The notes: generated by a model not told the origin, from the sequence alone. Positions 34,482 through 44,382 are shown, numbered from the stretch's first letter. The stretch: 64,000 nt of DNA from Bacteroidales bacterium UBA6267 (GCA_002440745.1 DJVB01000042.1:1-64000); one strand, 5' to 3'. Program-made: numbers and translations.

Positions 34482-34723
34482 CCCTGACCTTTAGGTCGGG
34501 GCAAGTAGAACATGAGAATCTATGGGCTTTAGCCATGCTTAGTCCAGAGTTAGAAGAATCAGAGCTAAAGCCCTTTTGTGTCTGTGCTTTTGTCCCCGCC
34601 CTGAAGGACGGGGTTATCTTCAGCACTTTGTACCCCGCTCTGAAGGACGGGGTTTTTCTTTGTGTGCGGTGTCCCCGCTCTGGTGGACGAGGACTGCATT
34701 CCCACCCCCGACCACTGTACGGG
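34482..34723. repeat. Cluster of six REP-like palindromes
   Basis: Successive hairpins: CCTGACCTTTAGGTCGGGG region (34483-34501); GGGCTTTAGC (34524-34533) with GCTAAAGCCC (34564-34573); CCCCGCCCTGAAGGACGGGG (34594-34613); CCCCGCTCTGAAGGACGGGG (34633-34652), followed by a T-run; GTCCCCG with CGAGGAC (34671-34694); and CCCCG with CGGGG (34706-34723). The third and fourth are near-identical copies. No RAYT or TnpA gene is nearby. The stretch 34245-34802 has no gene. Confidence 0.8.
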
Positions 34724-34775
34724 GATCACATTATCCCCTCCAATAATTTTACTCTGGTTTGTCGATTCAATTTTC

Positions 34776-34783
34776 TATTTTTG
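34776..34783 (+). promoter_or_regulatory. Predicted -7 element of the NtrC-like gene (TATTTTTG)
   Basis: TATTTTTG fits TAnnTTTG, 19 bases before the ATG. A TTTG 14 bases further upstream is closer than usual for a -33 element. Confidence 0.45.
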
Positions 34784-34802
34784 CCAACTTAAAATATCAA
34801 CT

Positions 34803-35969
34803 ATGGCAAGAATATTAGTTATTGACGATGAGGCTCCCATTCGGAGAACGCTAAAAGAGATTTTGGAATACGAAAAATACCAGATTAGCGTTGCCGCTGA
34901 TGGTCGCGAGGGATTAGAAATGATTGAAAATGAGAAGTTTGATTTAATCTTATGCGACATAAAAATGCCCCGAATCGACGGCTTGGAAGTCCTGAAAAAG
35001 GCTTTAGAGTTTACCGACAGCCCGATTGTAATGATTTCAGGTCATGGAAATATCGACACTGCTGTAGAAAGCATAAAATTAGGCGCCTTCGATTTCATCA
35101 CCAAACCATTGGATTTGAATAGATTACTGATTACTATCCGAAATGCGATGGATAAGTCGAGATTAATGTCGGAGACCCGCGTACTCAAGAAGAAAGTCAG
35201 TCAAAAATACGAAATGGTTGGCGATTCATTGGCGATGAAGCAAATAAAGGAGCTTATCGAGAAGGTTGCCCCCACGAATGCACGTGTATTAATTACGGGC
35301 GAAAATGGCACGGGAAAGGAACTTGTGGCACATTGGCTCCATCAAAAAAGTGAGCGGTCTGCCTCGCCATTTATCGAAGTAAACTGTGCTGCTATCCCTT
35401 CCGAACTCATTGAATCCGAATTGTTTGGCCATGAAAAAGGCAGTTTCACTTCAGCCATAAAGCAACGCAAGGGCGACTTTGAGCAAGCAACAGGAGGCAC
35501 CATTTTTTTAGATGAAATTGGCGATATGAGTTTGTCGGCTCAGGCTAAGGTTTTGCGGGCACTGCAAGAAAACAAAATCACCCGGATTGGCGGTGAAAAG
35601 GAAATATCGATTGATGTGCGCGTGATTGCGGCTACCAACAAAAACCTGAAAGAGGAAATCATGCAAGGTCGCTTTCGCGAGGACTTATATCACCGAATCA
35701 GTGTGATTCCCATACATGTCCCTCCGCTTCGTGAGCGCAAAGACGACATTGAACTCCTTGCCAAATATTTTTTGGAGCTTTTTGCTCAAGAAAACGGAAA
35801 ACCACTCATTCCTATTGATAATGAAGCACTTGAGTCGTTAAAAGCCATGCCTTGGAGTGGAAATATCCGCGAATTAAAGAATGTCATGGAGCGGCTTTCC
35901 ATACTTTGCGAAGGAGGAATTAAGCAAGCTTGTATTGAGAATTACGTAAAACCTTTGATTCAGTTTTGA
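34803..35969 (+). CDS. NtrC-like response regulator lacking HTH domain
   Basis: A 388-residue protein with a receiver (phospho-acceptor Asp52 in LILCDIKMPR) and a sigma-54-type AAA+ ATPase: Walker A GENGTGKE (167-174), Walker B TIFLDE (233-238), R-finger region FREDLYHR. The sigma-54 contact loop GAFTGA reads GSFTSA (213-218), a variant that may weaken or change sigma-54 contact. The protein ends at the WSGNIRELKNVMERL helix region without a Fis-type DNA-binding domain. Start at the ATG giving MARILVIDDEAPIRR; longer frames upstream run through the REP palindromes. The stop overlaps the cytochrome gene (TGATG). Confidence 0.88.
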   Translation: MARILVIDDEAPIRRTLKEILEYEKYQISVAADGREGLEMIENEKFDLILCDIKMPRIDGLEVLKKALEFTDSPIVMISGHGNIDTAVESIKLGAFDFITKPLDLNRLLITIRNAMDKSRLMSETRVLKKKVSQKYEMVGDSLAMKQIKELIEKVAPTNARVLITGENGTGKELVAHWLHQKSERSASPFIEVNCAAIPSELIESELFGHEKGSFTSAIKQRKGDFEQATGGTIFLDEIGDMSLSAQAKVLRALQENKITRIGGEKEISIDVRVIAATNKNLKEEIMQGRFREDLYHRISVIPIHVPPLRERKDDIELLAKYFLELFAQENGKPLIPIDNEALESLKAMPWSGNIRELKNVMERLSILCEGGIKQACIENYVKPLIQF

Positions 35970-36592
35970 TGGAAAAATCTGCGAAAAACAATACCTATTC
36001 TGTTGCTTTACGGATATTTCACTGGCTTAACGCTGCCACCATATTTTTTATCCTTTTAACCGTTTTTACCAGAAAAGAATGGTTAGAGAAATTTAAAATT
36101 CGAGATTTGATTTTAGATTTCGCACAACGTAACGACCTCATAATAAGCTCCGAACAGGCCTATCAATTGGCTAAACTTGTCAGAAACGAGATTTGGAATT
36201 TTCATTACACTTTGGGGATATTTCTTGCGATTCTATTTATTTATCGTTTGGTTTTGATTTTCACAAAAGATGGTAAAAGGGTTTTTAAAGAAGGATTCTC
36301 GGTATTTAAAAGTTCGAAAGCTAATAAATCAGGCATTAAAATTATTTACATAATTTTTTACATAGCTCTATTTTTTTCAATCCTTTCGGGACTTTTGATG
36401 CACTTTGACGATTTTTTTGGAATCAGCGCCCAGACTAAGAAAGCTATGGAGGCACTGCACGTGGGCATCGTGACGATTATCATTTATTTCGTGCCGCTTC
36501 ATATCATTGGAGTTGTCATGGCAGAATTGGGAAACGAAAAAGGAATAGTTTCGAAAATGATTAGCGGAGATAAAGAAAACAAAACCTCTTAG
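35969..36592 (+). CDS. Cytochrome b561-type membrane protein
   Basis: A 207-residue membrane protein with four helices, two of them carrying His in haem-ligand positions (ALRIFHWLNAATIFFILLTV, FHYTLGIFLAILFIYRLVLI, LLMHFDDFF, ALHVGIVTIIIYFVPLHIIG). It resembles the b561/Ni-Fe hydrogenase b-type cytochrome fold that moves electrons to or from quinone. The ATG overlaps the stop of the regulator gene, so the two are translationally coupled and may act together. Confidence 0.8.
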   Translation: MEKSAKNNTYSVALRIFHWLNAATIFFILLTVFTRKEWLEKFKIRDLILDFAQRNDLIISSEQAYQLAKLVRNEIWNFHYTLGIFLAILFIYRLVLIFTKDGKRVFKEGFSVFKSSKANKSGIKIIYIIFYIALFFSILSGLLMHFDDFFGISAQTKKAMEALHVGIVTIIIYFVPLHIIGVVMAELGNEKGIVSKMISGDKENKTS

Positions 36593-36649
36593 AAGTTTTT
36601 TTTTATATATTTACCGCCCAAATGTTCAACTTTGCAAAACCCTAATATT

Positions 36650-37831
36650 ATGCGACAATTTTTCTTTTTTCTATCATTTTTATTCTCCTTTTTAGTAGCA
36701 AACAGTCAAATTCAAACCTTGTGGGACGAGTCTTATGGTGGAGAAGCTGACGACGAAGCCAATAGCATTTCCATACTTTCCGATGGCAATCTTTTGGCAA
36801 TAGGTTACACCGAATCGCAGGGCGAAGGTAAAAAAGACGGGTATATGATGAAGCTAAATCGGGAAGGCGAAATGCAATGGGAGATGACTTATGGCGGAGC
36901 TAAAGATGATATTCTATACGATGTTATAGAATTGAATGGCAACAAATTAGCAGCAGTTGGTTATACCGAATCGCAAGGTGCAGGAGGCCGAGATTATTGG
37001 CTGATAGTCACCGATAAAGATGGCACTCTGCTTTGGGAAAAAACTTACGGAGGCCAAAAGGACGATGAAGCCGTGCAGGTGACAATGGCCACGGACGGCA
37101 AATTAGTTATAACCGGAAACACCAAATCGAGAGGGGCAGGAAGTTATGATATTTGGTCCATAAAAATCGATCAGGATGGACAAGGGAAAGACTTAGGCAA
37201 AGAATTATGGAAGCGAAATGTGGGAGGAAATAGCGCCGATTTTACCGGAGAAGTTATTGAAAACAAGAAAGATAGCATGCAGGTGATTGTTGGAACAACC
37301 AATAGTTTCGGCAATGGCTCGGGTGATGTTTTTATCATCAAACTATCTGAGGAGGCTGGTCAGATAAAAGGCAAAAAGACCTTAGGCAGTAAAGTTTATG
37401 ACTATGGTTATGGATTTGTGATAACGAATGAAAACGGTTATTTCATCGTGGGAGCGAGTTTGGGCAGCAGCAACAACGGGCTATTTGATGGCTGGGCTAT
37501 CCGAATCAATAACGATTTCGACTCCTATTTTGAAAAGACTTTGGGCGGAAAAAAGGAAGATGCCTTTAAGGCAGTCGCTAAGCACAAGGAGCAATTTTTA
37601 ATTGCCGGACATACCGAAAGTGAAGGCGAAGGCAAAGCAGACGGATGGTTAGTTTTGATGGATAAAGATGGCAATATTTTAATGGACGAAACCATTGGCG
37701 AACAAGGTAACGATCAGTTTTTCAGGATAATAAGTTCACCTACAGGTGAGTACTATCTTTGCGGCAGCACCGATTCAAAAGGCGAAGGGAAAAAGGATAT
37801 TTGGGTTGTAAAAATTAAAATGGATAAATAA
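36650..37831 (+). CDS. Secreted beta-propeller-like repeat protein
   Basis: A 393-residue protein with signal peptide (MRQFFFFLSFLFSFLVANSQ). About seven repeats of 45-55 residues of the form GYTESQGEGKKDGYMMKLNR ... W...YGG..DDE follow, as in Bacteroidota propeller-like surface or periplasmic proteins. No T9SS C-terminal sorting domain and no catalytic motif are seen, so a binding or scaffold role is likely. Start chosen so the signal peptide begins at the first Met-Arg. It touches rmuC (TAATG). Confidence 0.7.
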   Translation: MRQFFFFLSFLFSFLVANSQIQTLWDESYGGEADDEANSISILSDGNLLAIGYTESQGEGKKDGYMMKLNREGEMQWEMTYGGAKDDILYDVIELNGNKLAAVGYTESQGAGGRDYWLIVTDKDGTLLWEKTYGGQKDDEAVQVTMATDGKLVITGNTKSRGAGSYDIWSIKIDQDGQGKDLGKELWKRNVGGNSADFTGEVIENKKDSMQVIVGTTNSFGNGSGDVFIIKLSEEAGQIKGKKTLGSKVYDYGYGFVITNENGYFIVGASLGSSNNGLFDGWAIRINNDFDSYFEKTLGGKKEDAFKAVAKHKEQFLIAGHTESEGEGKADGWLVLMDKDGNILMDETIGEQGNDQFFRIISSPTGEYYLCGSTDSKGEGKKDIWVVKIKMDK

Positions 37832-39279
37832 TGTTGTGGGTTTATATAACGATTAGTTTTTTAGTGGGTTCATCGCTTGTTTATCTCTATTTTTCGGGGC
37901 AAATCAAGATAAAAAGTGGTGCCGTCGAACAGCTTAATTCGCGAATTGAAAACTTAGAAAAAGAGATTACAAACCGTGACAAACAATTGGAAGACAATCG
38001 TTTATCCTTTTTAAATGCAGAAAAAAAGGCCGAACAAAAAGAACAAGTGCTTTTAGAAAAACAACAAAGCCTCGAAGCCAAACTATTAGAAAAGGATGAG
38101 AGAATTGAATCGCTTAACGAGCAAAAAACCGACATTGAAAAAAACTATCTTCGGGACAAAATTCAGTTAGAATCGCAATTGGAGCAAGTGAAATTGCAAC
38201 TTGACGACAGCAAGAAACTATTAAAAGATCAGGAAGAAAAATTCAGTCGAATCGAGGAGCAGTTTAAGACTGAGTTTAAAAATATGGCACAAGAAATTTT
38301 GGAGGAAAAGACAAAAAAATTCACCGAATCCGGCAAAAAAGACCTCAACGAGCTGATTATTCCACTTCAACAAAAGCTGTTGGATTTCAGCAAACAGGTG
38401 AAGGATTCGTATGAGAATGAGAGCAGAGAACGATTTAATCTAAAGGAAGAGATAAAGCGGCTTAACGAGATGAATGTCAAGCTATCAGATCAAGCCACTA
38501 ACCTGGCCACCGCACTCAAAGGTGACAGCAAAACCCAGGGAGATTGGGGAGAGATGATTTTGGAAAATATGCTTTCGGATTCGGGACTCACCCTCGGTCG
38601 GGAGTATTTCAAGCAAGAGGTCGTAAAGGATGAAGACGGGAGGATTTTGCGCCCTGACATCGTGGTTAAATATCCCGACAATCGGTTTATAATTATCGAC
38701 AGCAAGGTAAGTTTGAGGGCTTATGAGTCATATATTGCAGCCACGAATATGGAAGAAAAGAAACAATTTCAGAAGCAACATATCAAAGCGGTTTCGGACC
38801 GGATTGCGGAGTTGAGCAGCAAAAGTTACCAGGATCAGTTTGAAGGCAGTCCTGATTTTGTGATGATGTTTATGCCCATCGAGCCTGCCTTTATGCTTGC
38901 TGTACAGTCGGAGCCCACCCTTTGGAATCGGGCCTATGAAAAGCGTGTAATTTTGATGAGTCCAACCAATCTGATAGCGGCGCTGAAGATGATTAGTGAA
39001 CTTTGGAAACATGATGCTCAAAACAAAAACACCGTTGCCATTTCGGATGCTGCAGGGGCACTTTACGACAAATTTGTTGGATTCTATGCCGACCTCGACG
39101 AGATTTCGAAATCTATCGAGAAGGTTTCGACAAATTTTCAAGCAGCAAAAGGGAAACTATATACCGGCAAAGGAAGTCTTGTGAGCCGAGTGGAAAATCT
39201 GCGCAAATTAGGAATTAAGACTAAGAAAGAATTGGATGTCAAGCTAATAGAATCAGAAATGGAGGATAATGATGAATAG
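37831..39279 (+). CDS. rmuC: DNA recombination protein RmuC
   Basis: A 482-residue protein that limits recombination between inverted repeats in E. coli and belongs to the PD-(D/E)XK nuclease-like RmuC family. N-terminal membrane anchor (MLWVYITISFLVGSSLVYLY), a long coiled coil (about 25-200), then the core with KGDSKTQGDWGEMILENML and the nuclease-like RPDIVVKYPDNRFIIIDSKV. The end overlaps the GWxTD gene by 11 bases. Confidence 0.92.
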   Translation: MLWVYITISFLVGSSLVYLYFSGQIKIKSGAVEQLNSRIENLEKEITNRDKQLEDNRLSFLNAEKKAEQKEQVLLEKQQSLEAKLLEKDERIESLNEQKTDIEKNYLRDKIQLESQLEQVKLQLDDSKKLLKDQEEKFSRIEEQFKTEFKNMAQEILEEKTKKFTESGKKDLNELIIPLQQKLLDFSKQVKDSYENESRERFNLKEEIKRLNEMNVKLSDQATNLATALKGDSKTQGDWGEMILENMLSDSGLTLGREYFKQEVVKDEDGRILRPDIVVKYPDNRFIIIDSKVSLRAYESYIAATNMEEKKQFQKQHIKAVSDRIAELSSKSYQDQFEGSPDFVMMFMPIEPAFMLAVQSEPTLWNRAYEKRVILMSPTNLIAALKMISELWKHDAQNKNTVAISDAAGALYDKFVGFYADLDEISKSIEKVSTNFQAAKGKLYTGKGSLVSRVENLRKLGIKTKKELDVKLIESEMEDNDE

Positions 39280-40528
39280 TTTTCTAAAAAATAAAATAGC
39301 CCTAAGTCTTAGTCTTTTGACTTTGATTATAGGATGTTCCACCTACAAAAACTTAGATAAGGAAAACCTTTCCGAGTTGTATTCTCTTGATAACTCACTG
39401 ACTGCCAAATACAGAGTCTATCATGAGGATTCGCTAAAAACTGTTGTTTACTACCAATTTAATTTCTCTGAGTTTACATATATCCCCAAATCGGACTCTT
39501 CAGTTTTTTATGCAAAATACCTACTTAAATATCAACTCTTTACCGATTTTAAGGCTACACAAATAATAGACAGCGCCTCGGTCATATTCATCGATTCGTT
39601 GAACTACAATAAAAACAATAGCTCCTTGGGTTATTTTGAAATTACCGTTCCAAAACATGCCAAATACACTTTACGAATTGAGCTTCAAGACCTTAACGCA
39701 AAATCGGAGATAGTTACTATTATCGAAATCGACAAAACTAATGCACAGAATCGCCAAAACTTTCTGTTGATTGCATCTGACAATCTTCCCGAAATGAATC
39801 CTTCGATTTCGAAAAAGACACCCTATAGAGTCAGGCATAATAATCCGGAGGTTAAACAACTGATTGTCAGACATTATGGAAGTTTTCTTAAACCAGCCGA
39901 ACCACCCATGAACGATGGAGAAGCCAAGAAAACCACCAAACTCAAAACCGATACGACTTTTGTGCTCAACCTCGAAAACGGCCTTTCCGACCCAGTATTA
40001 TTTAACAAGCAGGGCCTCTATCACTTAACTATCGACAGCAGCTCGATTGGTTATTCGGTGATGGTTTTCACGGAAGGTTATCCTTGGATTTCGACCCCAA
40101 TGCAAATGGCAGCACCAATGAGGTATATCACTTCAAATCAGGAATATGCAGAGCTTATTAAGGCGGAGGATAAAACCAAAGCCGTTGGTGAATTATGGCT
40201 TAAATTGTCGGGCACTCAAGCAAGAGCAGATGCCATGTTTCAAATCTATTTCAACCGAGTGCAAGAAGCCAATATGCTATTCAATTCCGACCGAGAAGGC
40301 TGGCTGACTGACAGAGGAATGATTTTCATCGTATTTGGACCACCGGATAAAGTGTTCAGGAACAACTATATAGAAACGTGGGTTTATGGCGGGCTAAGCG
40401 GCAGAAACACCATCAGTTTCAATTTTTATCAAGGTGAAAACCCTTTCACGGAGAACGATTATCGGTTAGACCGAACACCTTCGTACATCAACATTTGGAA
40501 TTCAGCCATTGAATTTTGGAGAAGGTAA
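39269..40528 (+). CDS. GWxTD domain lipoprotein
   Basis: A 419-residue lipoprotein of the Bacteroidota/Acidobacteriota GWxTD family. Lipoprotein signal LSLLTLIIGCSTYKN; the C-terminal domain (about 300-419) holds the signature GWLTDRGMIFIVFGPPDKVF. The function of the family is unknown; the N-terminal half looks like beta-sandwich domains. Coupled to rmuC upstream. Confidence 0.85.
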   Translation: MMNSFLKNKIALSLSLLTLIIGCSTYKNLDKENLSELYSLDNSLTAKYRVYHEDSLKTVVYYQFNFSEFTYIPKSDSSVFYAKYLLKYQLFTDFKATQIIDSASVIFIDSLNYNKNNSSLGYFEITVPKHAKYTLRIELQDLNAKSEIVTIIEIDKTNAQNRQNFLLIASDNLPEMNPSISKKTPYRVRHNNPEVKQLIVRHYGSFLKPAEPPMNDGEAKKTTKLKTDTTFVLNLENGLSDPVLFNKQGLYHLTIDSSSIGYSVMVFTEGYPWISTPMQMAAPMRYITSNQEYAELIKAEDKTKAVGELWLKLSGTQARADAMFQIYFNRVQEANMLFNSDREGWLTDRGMIFIVFGPPDKVFRNNYIETWVYGGLSGRNTISFNFYQGENPFTENDYRLDRTPSYINIWNSAIEFWRR

Positions 40529-40574
40529 TTTCGCATAGAATTAGAAAATTTTATTAAAAAGCAAAGTCGCATTC

Positions 40575-41342
40575 ATGAGACAAACAGACAGAAAACCTTT
40601 GGAAAACATGATTTACGGCATTCATCCTGTGATGGAAGCCTTGAAGTCGGGTAAAGAATTTGATAAAATATTGTTGCAAAAAGGGGCTTCCTCTCCCCTT
40701 TTCAAGGAGCTTTTTCAAGAGATAAGAAATCAAAATTGCCATTTTCAGTTTGTGCCCGAGCAGAAACTCAATTCCCTCACCAAAGGAAACCATCAGGGGG
40801 TAGTTGGTCTGGCCAGTTTAGTGAGTTATGTCACTATAGATGAAGTAATTACCCGCAGTTATGAGTCAGGAAAAAGTCCGTTAGTTGTCATTCTCGACAA
40901 AGTGACTGATGTGAGAAATATGGGAGCAATTGCCCGAACGGCAGAGTGTGCAGGAGCTGATGCCATTATTTTTCCGGTGCAAAATTCCGCCCCAATAAGT
41001 GCTGATGCAATAAAAAGTTCGGCAGGAGCCTTGCTTCAGCTCTCTTTAGTTCGTTCCGAAAACCTCAAAAACACCATTAACTTTCTAAAAGAAAGCGGAT
41101 TACAGATTATAGCTGCTTCCGAAAAAGCCACAGACAACTACTTCAATCTCGACTTTAACCAGCCTACCGCTTTCATTATGGGAAGTGAAGAAACCGGCAT
41201 TTCTCCTGAATATCTCAAACTTGCCACTGCACATATCTCCATTCCGATGTCAGGAAAAATTGAGTCCCTAAATGTTTCGGCTGCGGCTGCTGTATTGCTT
41301 TTTGAGACTGTTCGTCAGCGAATAAATGCCAACCGTGAATAG
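40575..41342 (+). CDS. rlmB: 23S rRNA 2'-O-methyltransferase RlmB (TrmH/SpoU family)
   Basis: A SPOUT methyltransferase that modifies guanosine 2251 of 23S rRNA (E. coli numbering). A substrate-binding N-terminal domain (MIYGIHPVMEALKSGKEFDK) is followed by motifs 1-3: TDVRNMGAIARTAECAGADA, AFIMGSEETGISPEYL and IPMSGKIESLNVSAAAAVLL. The length (255 aa) is normal. It overlaps the following membrane enzyme gene by 17 bases. Confidence 0.93.
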   Translation: MRQTDRKPLENMIYGIHPVMEALKSGKEFDKILLQKGASSPLFKELFQEIRNQNCHFQFVPEQKLNSLTKGNHQGVVGLASLVSYVTIDEVITRSYESGKSPLVVILDKVTDVRNMGAIARTAECAGADAIIFPVQNSAPISADAIKSSAGALLQLSLVRSENLKNTINFLKESGLQIIAASEKATDNYFNLDFNQPTAFIMGSEETGISPEYLKLATAHISIPMSGKIESLNVSAAAAVLLFETVRQRINANRE

Positions 41343-43128
41343 TTTAAAAAAATACGGACATTGGATCATTCTAGCGATTCTGACCGTGGCTGCATTGGCA
41401 GTTCGATATTTCTTTTCCTTAGATTTCAGTTTGTCAAATGACGAATTAAGTGCCGTCAACAGACTAAATTACAGCAATTTATCTGATTTAATCGAGAAAG
41501 GCATAAAACCTGACGGCCATCCCGCCGGAGTACAAATATTACTTTGGTATTTCACAAAATGGTTTGGAAATACGCCAAATGTGGCTCGACTTCCCTTTAT
41601 TATTCTAAGCAGCTTAGCCCCATTATTTGCATTTTTAGCCTTTAGAAAAAACCTTGGCAAAAACTTAGCGCTTACCTTTTCCGCAATCCTTGTTTTTGCT
41701 GAATTTCCGGTGCTTTACGGAATAATTGCCCGACCTTACGGAATCGGCTTAACCATCATTTTATTTGCTGCCTTATCGTGGCATCGTCTGCTTTTTGAAG
41801 AAACAGAAAAAAAACGACAGATTCTTTGGTTGATTTTACTCTCCATTAGCTGGAGTTTGGCAGCCATAACGCATTATTTTGCAGGACTTACCGCAGCAGT
41901 TATGGCATTAACCGGATTACTTTTTCTAACAAAAACCAATAGAACAAACTATATTATCTCAATCTTTGGTGCCGTTATTTTGTTTCTGCCACATTTGCTA
42001 ATTACCCTGCATCAGTTAGGGCATAAAGGAGTAGGCTCATGGCTCGCCAAACCCGACAATTCCTGGATTATCGATCATTTTTTTTATGTCTTTAATGGAA
42101 TTCCATCAGTGATAATTTTACTTATAATCACAACTATTTTATTGATTATTAACAAATTAGATTTAAGAAAAAATAATTTAAAACTCAGTTTGGCCTATTT
42201 CCTTTGGTTTCTACTTCCTTTCCTCACCGGCTTTATCTATTCCATAAAAGTTGATGCAGTTTTGCAAAATTCGGTTTTGATATTCTCTTCATTCTTCATC
42301 TTAGCCTCCATATTGAATCTTTCCAAAAACAAAAACCCGCTGATTTCGAACGCATTTTTCGTCCTCATTAGTTTAGTTTTTGTTATCGATTTATATTTCT
42401 ATAAACCTTTAAAACCACAAAATCATTTTTCTGATTTTCAGAGAGTTGCCATGACTTTAAAGAACTATCAAAAAGATTATTCCGGCATCATACATATTTC
42501 CCATATCAGTCATCCCAATTACTTAAAATATTATCAGCCTGATTTAGAGCCATTTCACCCATTGAACACCTATCAAACAACCGAGCAACTTTGCCAATTG
42601 GGAGACTTTTGTAGCCTTATGGAATCGGATTATATCAGTTTTTCAAATATGCAAAAAGGGTCATCGCCGCTCGCTTTGGATATTTTGAGAAGTCGCTTCG
42701 GCCAGCCGATTGACAAAAAGGAATTTGGCCGACTAACAGAAGTTTTTCTATTCAAAAACTCTAAAAAGGCCATTCAAATTGATTCAAGTTCAATTCAAAT
42801 AACGAATAACGAATTTTCAGAAAATTTAGATAAAGAAATTTTGACTCCTGAATTTGATTCAGTAGCGATTATTTTCGATTATCAATTCGTTGGAATTTCG
42901 ACAAATGCGCATCTTGTGGTCACCACCGAAGATTTCAACAATAATACAACAAGTTGGCAATCAGCCCCTTTAAATTGTTTTGCTTTTAATGGAGAAATTA
43001 AAAACGTAAACCCAAAGATTAAATTTTTACTTCCAAAAGGAACGGTACTCATCCGCACCTATCTTTGGAATCCGGATAAAAGAACTCTGCAATTTATTAA
43101 GAATAAGACCGAGATTTATCTGTTGTAA
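41326..43128 (+). CDS. GT39-like membrane glycosyltransferase
   Basis: A 600-residue polytopic membrane protein resembling PMT/ArnT family GT-C enzymes that use polyprenyl-phosphate sugars. About 11 helices fill residues 10-375. The first periplasmic loop has SLSNDELSAVNR (acidic pair as in the catalytic DE of this family) and GHPAGVQILLWYF. The C-terminal 220 residues are soluble and periplasmic. The sugar and acceptor cannot be told. A GTG at 41335 is an alternative start. Confidence 0.75.
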   Translation: MPTVNSLKKYGHWIILAILTVAALAVRYFFSLDFSLSNDELSAVNRLNYSNLSDLIEKGIKPDGHPAGVQILLWYFTKWFGNTPNVARLPFIILSSLAPLFAFLAFRKNLGKNLALTFSAILVFAEFPVLYGIIARPYGIGLTIILFAALSWHRLLFEETEKKRQILWLILLSISWSLAAITHYFAGLTAAVMALTGLLFLTKTNRTNYIISIFGAVILFLPHLLITLHQLGHKGVGSWLAKPDNSWIIDHFFYVFNGIPSVIILLIITTILLIINKLDLRKNNLKLSLAYFLWFLLPFLTGFIYSIKVDAVLQNSVLIFSSFFILASILNLSKNKNPLISNAFFVLISLVFVIDLYFYKPLKPQNHFSDFQRVAMTLKNYQKDYSGIIHISHISHPNYLKYYQPDLEPFHPLNTYQTTEQLCQLGDFCSLMESDYISFSNMQKGSSPLALDILRSRFGQPIDKKEFGRLTEVFLFKNSKKAIQIDSSSIQITNNEFSENLDKEILTPEFDSVAIIFDYQFVGISTNAHLVVTTEDFNNNTTSWQSAPLNCFAFNGEIKNVNPKIKFLLPKGTVLIRTYLWNPDKRTLQFIKNKTEIYLL

Positions 43129-43134
43129 AAAGTT

Positions 43135-44382
43135 TTAGTTACAAACCCTTTTTACCATATCCTCAATTCCCTCTACCTTATACCCCTGTTTTACAGCCTC
43201 TTGCAAATCTAAACATGCCCCATATTTATCGCCGGTTTCGAATCGTGCCGAGCCTCGATAGAAATAGGATTCGGCCTTTGGAAAATACTTCACAGCTTGA
43301 TTGAGGTCGATGAGGGCTTCAGCAAATTTCTCCTGCTCATAAAGCATTTTACCTTTTAGAAAGTATGCTTCCCCATTTGTCGGATTGAAAGAAAGAGCTT
43401 TTCTGAGGAGAGGCAAGGCGGAGGAGGGTTTACCTTCAATCAGACGAATCTTGGCTTGAGCCACAATTGCCGGATCGAAGCGCGGTTTCACTTGTAAAAC
43501 TCGCGTATATTCCTTAAATGCAGCACTATAGTTGCTATCAAGAAAATAGGCATCGGCACGTTTAAAATAGAGATTTCCGTCCTTTACGCGAAATTTGTCG
43601 ATTAGCACCGAATAGTCTGCAGCAGCGTTTTCGTAATTTTTCAGTTTAAAATTTAAATCCCCACGATCCATATAAACCTCTCGCATAGTGTCGGTTAAGC
43701 TCAGCACTTTATCAAAATCGGCAAGAGCTTCAGCATCATTACCCAATAATTGATTCATTTTTCCGCGATGCAAGTAGCCTTCCACAAAATCAGACTTATA
43801 CATTACCGACTTATCGAAATCCCACAGAGCATCCTTTGGCCTTCGTTCCTTCTCGTAAAGCAGACCACGCCGATAATACACTTCATGATTTTTGAGTCGA
43901 AGATTTATGGCGGTGGTATAATCCTCAATTGCCTCCTCTTTTTTACCCAATTCCTCCAATGACCTCCCTCTGTAAATCAGTGCATTAATATAATCAGGAC
44001 GAGATTTCAAGATGATATCAAAATCAGTTTTCGCCAATTCCCAGTTTGCAAGATTATAATTCAAAACGCCGCGAAAAAATATTGCCGGCAAAAAATCAGG
44101 TTTTATTTCCAAGGCTTTATTAAAGTCGATTAGTGCGGAATCGGGCATGCCTAATTTTTCATAACTTCTTCCACGAATCGTATAGGCTTCATAATAAACA
44201 CTACTTTTTGCAATCACTCTCGACATCATCACTTTAGCACCCTGAAAATCACCTTGTTCAAACAATGTTGCGCCATTATCATACGTACGGCTAAGTTGTG
44301 AAAATGCAAAAACAGAATAAAACAATAAGGAAATTAGTAGCAGGAATTTTAACTTTTGTGAAATAAACATAAAACGATTCAT
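43135..44382 (-). CDS. TPR-repeat protein, exported
   Basis: A 415-residue protein with signal peptide (LLLISLLFYSVFAFSQ) and about eleven tetratricopeptide repeats (YEAYTIRGRSYEKLGMPDSA, LPAIFFRGVLNYNLANWELA and following). It should be a periplasmic scaffold. It overlaps the xerD stop by 4 bases and so is the downstream member of the dapD-xerD-TPR set. Confidence 0.85.
   Translation of the reverse strand: MNRFMFISQKLKFLLLISLLFYSVFAFSQLSRTYDNGATLFEQGDFQGAKVMMSRVIAKSSVYYEAYTIRGRSYEKLGMPDSALIDFNKALEIKPDFLPAIFFRGVLNYNLANWELAKTDFDIILKSRPDYINALIYRGRSLEELGKKEEAIEDYTTAINLRLKNHEVYYRRGLLYEKERRPKDALWDFDKSVMYKSDFVEGYLHRGKMNQLLGNDAEALADFDKVLSLTDTMREVYMDRGDLNFKLKNYENAAADYSVLIDKFRVKDGNLYFKRADAYFLDSNYSAAFKEYTRVLQVKPRFDPAIVAQAKIRLIEGKPSSALPLLRKALSFNPTNGEAYFLKGKMLYEQEKFAEALIDLNQAVKYFPKAESYFYRGSARFETGDKYGACLDLQEAVKQGYKVEGIEDMVKRVCN

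Noticed and set aside
34448..34792. Open frame through the REP-like cluster
   Set aside because: Its codons come from the palindromes; the translation is repeated Cys/Pro-rich text (PALKDGV) typical of hairpin repeats, not a gene.
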